The notes beneath the pieces are model-generated. The model was not told where the DNA came from. It saw only the letters and a program-made list of their open reading frames with translations, and ran no database searches. Both the position numbers and the translations under genes were made by a program. DNA of 64,000 bases. Source: DATHZQ01 sp965216945 (GTDB taxonomy: Bacteria > Actinomycetota > Acidimicrobiia > Spongiisociales > UBA5794). Position 1 is the first letter of the stretch, and every line of letters starts with the position of its first letter. The stretch is from positions 124,001-188,000 of the forward strand of contig CBDCGU010000003.1 of the NCBI GenBank assembly GCA_965216945.1. Reading direction: 5' to 3'. This document shows, one piece after another, positions 60,329-64,000 of this stretch.

Positions 60329-60895
60329 TCAGGCAAACAGCCCAGCTGCCTCCGCCGCCTGCCGGTACCAATCGGCGAGCGATTCGGTGGTCTCGTGGGC
60401 GTTGAGGCCGCTGGGGTTCGGGACGACCCACAGCTCGGCCGCACCCAGCCCCTCCGGCTGGCGGCCCATCGTCGCCTTGCGCTCGCCGAACGCAGTCCGG
60501 TATGCCGTGATCCCCGCAATCGCCACAACGGCCGGATCGTGCCCGGCGACGAACTGCCGCAGCCGCACTCCCCCGGCTCGCAGCTCATCCGCCGCCAGCT
60601 CGCTCGCCCGCACGGTCGCACGATTGACCAGGTTGGTGATCCCGATGCCGCGGGCGATCAGATGCTCCCGATCCGCAGCCGTGAAGCCTGTCGCCCGATC
60701 GATGCGACGGTCGATGATGCCCGCCTGGAGCAGCGCCGGATAGAAGCGGTTGCCGGGGTGGGCGAAGTGCGTCTGCGTTGCCGCTGTCCACAGCCCCGGG
60801 TTGATGCCGACGAACAGGAGCCTGCAAGCATCGCCGATCAAGTCGGGCACCGCGGCGTCGCGAAAGGTCTCGAGCTGTTCTCGGTTGTATCCCAC
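60329..60895 (-). CDS. mug: Mismatch-specific uracil/thymine DNA glycosylase
   Basis: This 188-residue glycosylase of the Mug/TDG family is recognised by GINPGLWTAATQTHFAHPGNRFYPALL (the catalytic GINPG motif and the following loop). LVNRATVRASELAADELRAG, the strand VVAIAGITAYRTAFG and WVVPNPSGLNAHETTE, the intercalation loop, also fit. It removes uracil or thymine opposite guanine. It is a single gene with converging and diverging neighbours. Confidence 0.95.
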   Translation of the reverse strand: MGYNREQLETFRDAAVPDLIGDACRLLFVGINPGLWTAATQTHFAHPGNRFYPALLQAGIIDRRIDRATGFTAADREHLIARGIGITNLVNRATVRASELAADELRAGGVRLRQFVAGHDPAVVAIAGITAYRTAFGERKATMGRQPEGLGAAELWVVPNPSGLNAHETTESLADWYRQAAEAAGLFA

Positions 60896-60951
60896 GGCTG
60901 CTCTCTCCTGAACCGGAGCATGAGCCTACGCAGCCCCGGGCCGCCGAGGCA

Positions 60952-61509
60952 TCAGCCGTCCAGCACCGTCACCTTCGGCTCCGGTTCGGCCGGATCCACA
61001 ACGTCGTGGTGGCGCATCGCCCGCCACACGACCGTTGCGGCCGCGGCGATCGCCACCCACAACACCCATGGCTGTCGGAGCGCCCCGGGCGGGCCCGGTT
61101 CCCGGCCCTCGGGCAGGAAGGGCCCCGAGATGCGATACGTCCAGGCACAATCGGGACCCGTGCCCACCTGCACGTTCGCCCAGCCCGGCTCGCTGACGTC
61201 GAACGTGCCGTTGGGCCCGGCCCGACCCGAGACTCCGACAGCCAGATCGGCCTGGAGCACCTGCTGGAACGGCACGGCTGGTTGTCGATCGGCGGGGAAG
61301 ACTCCGCTGGTGAGGGCGCAACCCGAGTCGCTGACGATGTCGTGGGTGAACCTGCCGTTCGGCAGGTACATCTCGAACGGGGTCTCGATGCCGACCGAAC
61401 CGACGCCTTCGAAAGTGCGCGTCTCGACTTCGACCGTCTCGCCGCCGGCTCCGAGCAGGACGGCCAATCCGGCGATCACCCCGGCACAGAGGTGCCAGCG
61501 CTTGCGCAT
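60952..61509 (-). CDS. Exported membrane-anchored protein of unknown function
   Basis: This 185-residue protein has an N-terminal signal (RWHLCAGVIAGLAVLLGAGGETV), an extracytoplasmic beta-rich domain of about 120 residues with three cysteines, and a C-terminal helix (QPWVLWVAIAAAATVVWRAM) followed by a short cytosolic tail. Family not recognised. Confidence 0.72.
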   Translation of the reverse strand: MRKRWHLCAGVIAGLAVLLGAGGETVEVETRTFEGVGSVGIETPFEMYLPNGRFTHDIVSDSGCALTSGVFPADRQPAVPFQQVLQADLAVGVSGRAGPNGTFDVSEPGWANVQVGTGPDCAWTYRISGPFLPEGREPGPPGALRQPWVLWVAIAAAATVVWRAMRHHDVVDPAEPEPKVTVLDG

Positions 61510-61559
61510 CTGGTCTCCCCGATCGTCTCCCCCGAGGTTATCGGGCTGCAGGCACAGGG

Positions 61560-63869
61560 TCAGGAGAAGTTGAACGACGAGCCGGTGGAGACACCGGCCT
61601 CCCAGTCGTCGGTGGCGAAGTCGAAGCCGGCGATGTCCGCCTTCGAGTCATTGTTGACGTCGGCCACCACGACCTGCATCGATTGGGAACCGGCACCGCT
61701 CTCCCACAGCTCCACCCCGAACCCGGACCCCGTCGAGGGCCCGACCCACCACGTGTCGTTGCCGGGGAAATAGTTGGCGATGTCGGCCTTGCCATCCCCC
61801 GTGTAGTCGGCGGCGAGCTGGTTCGTCCATCCCGAGTTCGTCGAGTAGTCGGACCAGAGGGTCGTGCTGAGCGAGGAGCCGTTGGAGATCGAGATCCACC
61901 ATGTGCCGTTACCCGGGAAGTAGTTGCCGATGTCGTCCTTGCCGTCGCCGTTGAAGTCGGCAGCCTCCTGGGCGAGCCACCCGCTGGCCGTGGAGAAGTC
62001 CGCCCACAGCTTCGTGGTGAACTTGGAGCCATTCGATGTCGAGATCCACCATGTGCCGTTGTTGGTGTTGAAGTTGGCGACATCCGCCTTGTTGTCGCCG
62101 TTGAAGTCACCGGAGACCTGCGTCGTCCAACCGCTCGTCGAGCTGTAGTCGGCCCACAAGGTCGTGGAGAACGAGTTCGAGCCGTTGGAGATCGAAACCC
62201 ACCACGTTCCGTTGCCGGGGAAGTAGTTGGCGATGTCCGTGTCGCCATCGCCGTTGTAGTCGGCGGCGACCTGTTTGGTCCAGCCGGACGACGTGGCGAA
62301 ATCCGCCCACAGCGTGGTCGTGAACGACGACCCGGTGGATTCGGACACCCACCAGGTGCCGTTGTTCGTGTTGAAGTTGGCGATGTCGTCCTTGCCGTCG
62401 CCGTCGAAGTCCCCGACGACATGGGCTTCCCACCCGGTCTTCGAGCTGAAGGTCGCCCAGGCGGAGCCCGATCCGAACGTGCTGCCGTTGCTGAGGGACA
62501 CCTCCCAGACGCCGTTGCTGAACGAGGCTGCGTCGTCGTCGCCATCGCCATCGAAGTCCCCGGCGAGCGCAGTACCGACGTTGACGGCGGCACAGCCCGT
62601 GGCCGTCGTGGCGAATGTCACCGCCGTGCCGAGATCGAGCTCGGGCCGGGAGAGCCCGTTGCGCGAGTCGACGATCGCCGGGCCGGTGCCCAGCGCCTCA
62701 CGAACCTGATCGGGGGTGATGCATGGTGCGGCGCTGCGGAGCACGGCGACGGCACCGGCCACGTGGGGCGCCGCCATCGAGGTTCCGGTTGCCGTGACGT
62801 ACCCGCCGGCGTCGTCGGTCGACGTGATGGAAGAGCCGGGGGCCACGAGGTCGAGCATGCTGCCCGAGTTCGAGAACGATGCGACGGCGGTGAACGTCGA
62901 CGTCAGCGCACCGACCGCAACTGTGTCGGTCAGGCAAGCGGGCGCCGAGATGCCGGTGGAGGAGGACTCGTTGCCCGACGAGACGACTGCGGTCACCCCG
63001 GCAACCTTCACTGCAGCCAGGACGGGCAGCCACGACGGGTTGCTTGCGTCGCAGTTGCCGACGATCGGACCGCCGCCGAGGCTCATGTTGACCGAGGCGA
63101 TGTCGTAGGTCGACGACACGCTTTCGATCCAATCGAGCGCGGCGATGACATCCGACTCCCAGAACAGCTCTTCGCCCGACGGGTCGAGGTGGGAGGCCCG
63201 GATCGCAACCAAACCGGCCGACGGGGCGACGCCGCGGGGACCTCCAGTGGCCCGGGCCGTGGCGATCCCGGACACGTGGCTGCCGTGGAAACTCCCCGGT
63301 GCCGGGGCGGCGGCACCGCTGCCGATCTGCACCGTCGATCCGTTGGGACACGCCCCGCCACCGAAGCTGTCGGTGGCAAAGCATGCTTCGACGACCACCG
63401 CTCCGGCCAGCGCCGGGTGCGACACATCGGTGCCCGAGTCGATGACCGCAACCGACCAGCCCTGACCGAGTGCGGTGTTGGCGGGCGCCACCGTTCCCCC
63501 GATGTGGGGAACGCTGTCGTCGAGGCTGGGATGCAACAGCTTGTCGGCCGTCACGCTGACGACGCCGGGGAGCGATCTGATCGCGTCCAGCACATCGGCG
63601 GTGCCTTGCACGACGACGATGGAGGCGCCGTCGACGGAGCGGATGGTCGTGACCTCGCCGGCATCGTCGAGCGCCTGCATCGACGAGCTGTCCAGGAAGT
63701 CCGAGGGGCGCACACCGGCCTCGTCGTCCAACACGACGATCGCCCGGGTCGTCGGCTCAGCGGGAGCCGCGTCGGGCTCGGCGTCCTGAGCTGCGGCTGC
63801 CGGCAACCCGACGAGAGCGGCCAGGCCCAGCACGACGAGAGCACTTCCTACCCATCGGATCATGGCCAT
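61560..63869 (-). CDS. Secreted subtilisin-like protease with FG-GAP repeats
   Basis: This 769-residue exported S8 peptidase has a signal peptide (VGSALVVLGLAALVGLPAAAA), an I9-type propeptide (about 40-110), and a catalytic domain. Aspartate is in VAVIDSGTDVSHP (residue 144), histidine in FHGSHVSGIA (residue 195) and serine in GTSMAAPHVAG near 365. The C-terminal 340 residues form about seven repeats of 49-50 residues, each like DFNGDGKDDIGNYFPGNGTWW, calcium-binding FG-GAP/VCBS units. A TAACCT box lies 9 bases before ATG 63869. It probably degrades extracellular protein. Confidence 0.93.
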   Translation of the reverse strand: MAMIRWVGSALVVLGLAALVGLPAAAAQDAEPDAAPAEPTTRAIVVLDDEAGVRPSDFLDSSSMQALDDAGEVTTIRSVDGASIVVVQGTADVLDAIRSLPGVVSVTADKLLHPSLDDSVPHIGGTVAPANTALGQGWSVAVIDSGTDVSHPALAGAVVVEACFATDSFGGGACPNGSTVQIGSGAAAPAPGSFHGSHVSGIATARATGGPRGVAPSAGLVAIRASHLDPSGEELFWESDVIAALDWIESVSSTYDIASVNMSLGGGPIVGNCDASNPSWLPVLAAVKVAGVTAVVSSGNESSSTGISAPACLTDTVAVGALTSTFTAVASFSNSGSMLDLVAPGSSITSTDDAGGYVTATGTSMAAPHVAGAVAVLRSAAPCITPDQVREALGTGPAIVDSRNGLSRPELDLGTAVTFATTATGCAAVNVGTALAGDFDGDGDDDAASFSNGVWEVSLSNGSTFGSGSAWATFSSKTGWEAHVVGDFDGDGKDDIANFNTNNGTWWVSESTGSSFTTTLWADFATSSGWTKQVAADYNGDGDTDIANYFPGNGTWWVSISNGSNSFSTTLWADYSSTSGWTTQVSGDFNGDNKADVANFNTNNGTWWISTSNGSKFTTKLWADFSTASGWLAQEAADFNGDGKDDIGNYFPGNGTWWISISNGSSLSTTLWSDYSTNSGWTNQLAADYTGDGKADIANYFPGNDTWWVGPSTGSGFGVELWESGAGSQSMQVVVADVNNDSKADIAGFDFATDDWEAGVSTGSSFNFS
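61590..62560 (-). repeat. Coding tandem repeats of the protease C-terminus
   Basis: About seven direct repeats of roughly 147-150 bases encode FG-GAP units. Stretches such as GTTGCCGGGGAAATAGTTGG and its variants recur on the plus strand. High similarity between units suggests recent duplication or gene conversion. Confidence 0.8.
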
Positions 63870-63908
63870 GTCGTGCCCAGGTTACGCCCCACCGTACGCT
63901 AGGCCTTG

Positions 63909-64000
63909 CTAGCCCTGCCGGCCGGGCAATGCGGCGAGCAGCGCAGCGCCGTACGCATCGGCAGCGTTGGCCGCGGTGAAGGTGGTCGGAACCTCGCCGA
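63909..64000 (-). CDS. Partial CDS, possible FGGY-type kinase C-terminus
   Basis: Only the last 29 codons and the stop are inside the window. They read GEVPTTFTAANAADAYGAAL then LAALPGRQG. The ADAYGAALLAA helix resembles the C-terminal end of FGGY carbohydrate kinases such as xylulokinase. The match is short, so the family is a guess, though the frame itself looks real. Confidence 0.4.
   Translation of the reverse strand, partial: GEVPTTFTAANAADAYGAALLAALPGRQG

Overview
This is a 64 kb chromosomal stretch of a GC-rich actinobacterium. The sequence does not name the species. A member of the class Acidimicrobiia or a relative is a reasonable inference from the PspC-histidine kinase pair, a deazaflavin-type DUF385 protein, DUF3052, the paa operon, and the many start codons that follow a TANNNT box with almost no 5' leader. 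Genes are densely packed and short 4-base overlaps are common.

Layout. 1-2676: a tRNA-Val gene with a partial second copy of its 3' half; 170-bp identical repeats bound a 2.48-kb cassette holding a toxin-antitoxin pair, a SEC-C-like remnant and an amidohydrolase. 2.8-12.2 kb: malic enzyme, a secreted tripeptidyl-peptidase-like hydrolase, a nucleoside phosphorylase, a membrane-fused spermidine synthase-like protein, a small operon (CoA-binding protein, hydrolase, KDPG aldolase, zinc ribbon) and two paralogous membrane proteins of unknown role. 12.2-15.7 kb: an envelope-sensing cluster (PspC/LiaF-like protein divergent from a PspC-histidine kinase plus LuxR regulator). 15.8-18.6 kb: the kbl-tdh threonine-catabolic operon. 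18.6-24.6 kb: cytosine deaminase, DUF5996, Nei-type glycosylase, a DRG-like TGS GTPase, and two exported proteins (putative glycoside hydrolase, trypsin-like protease).

24.6-28.9 kb: paaABCDE for phenylacetyl-CoA epoxidation, closed by a TetR gene and preceded by a palindromic operator candidate. 29-33.3 kb: a PhoX-like secreted protein and a DUF885 peptidase gene bracketed on both sides by 91-93-bp tandem repeats of one family. 33.3-45.6 kb: MFS transporter, FAD oxidoreductase and GcvT-like pair, VioB-type ferritin-like protein, App1-type phosphatase, ceramidase-like membrane hydrolase, dodecin, split aconitase X, and a secreted protein. 45.8-52.8 kb: a USP/CBS protein behind a near-consensus promoter, a decayed HNH nuclease, SRPBCC, M28 peptidase, an HhH-type protein and small stress-type proteins.

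52.9-64 kb: a 999-residue phospholipase C-type phosphoesterase with a large unexplained N-terminal half, a patch of foreign-looking DNA (hydrolase, oxidoreductase fragment, broken IS630-type transposase), FG-GAP lipoprotein, Mug glycosylase, and a subtilisin-like protease with FG-GAP repeats.

The least explained signals are non-coding: a two-copy multi-hairpin element (56004-56131 and 60110-60247), a palindrome-rich dispersed element (34990, 42591, 58615), and the 91-bp repeats around the DUF885 gene.
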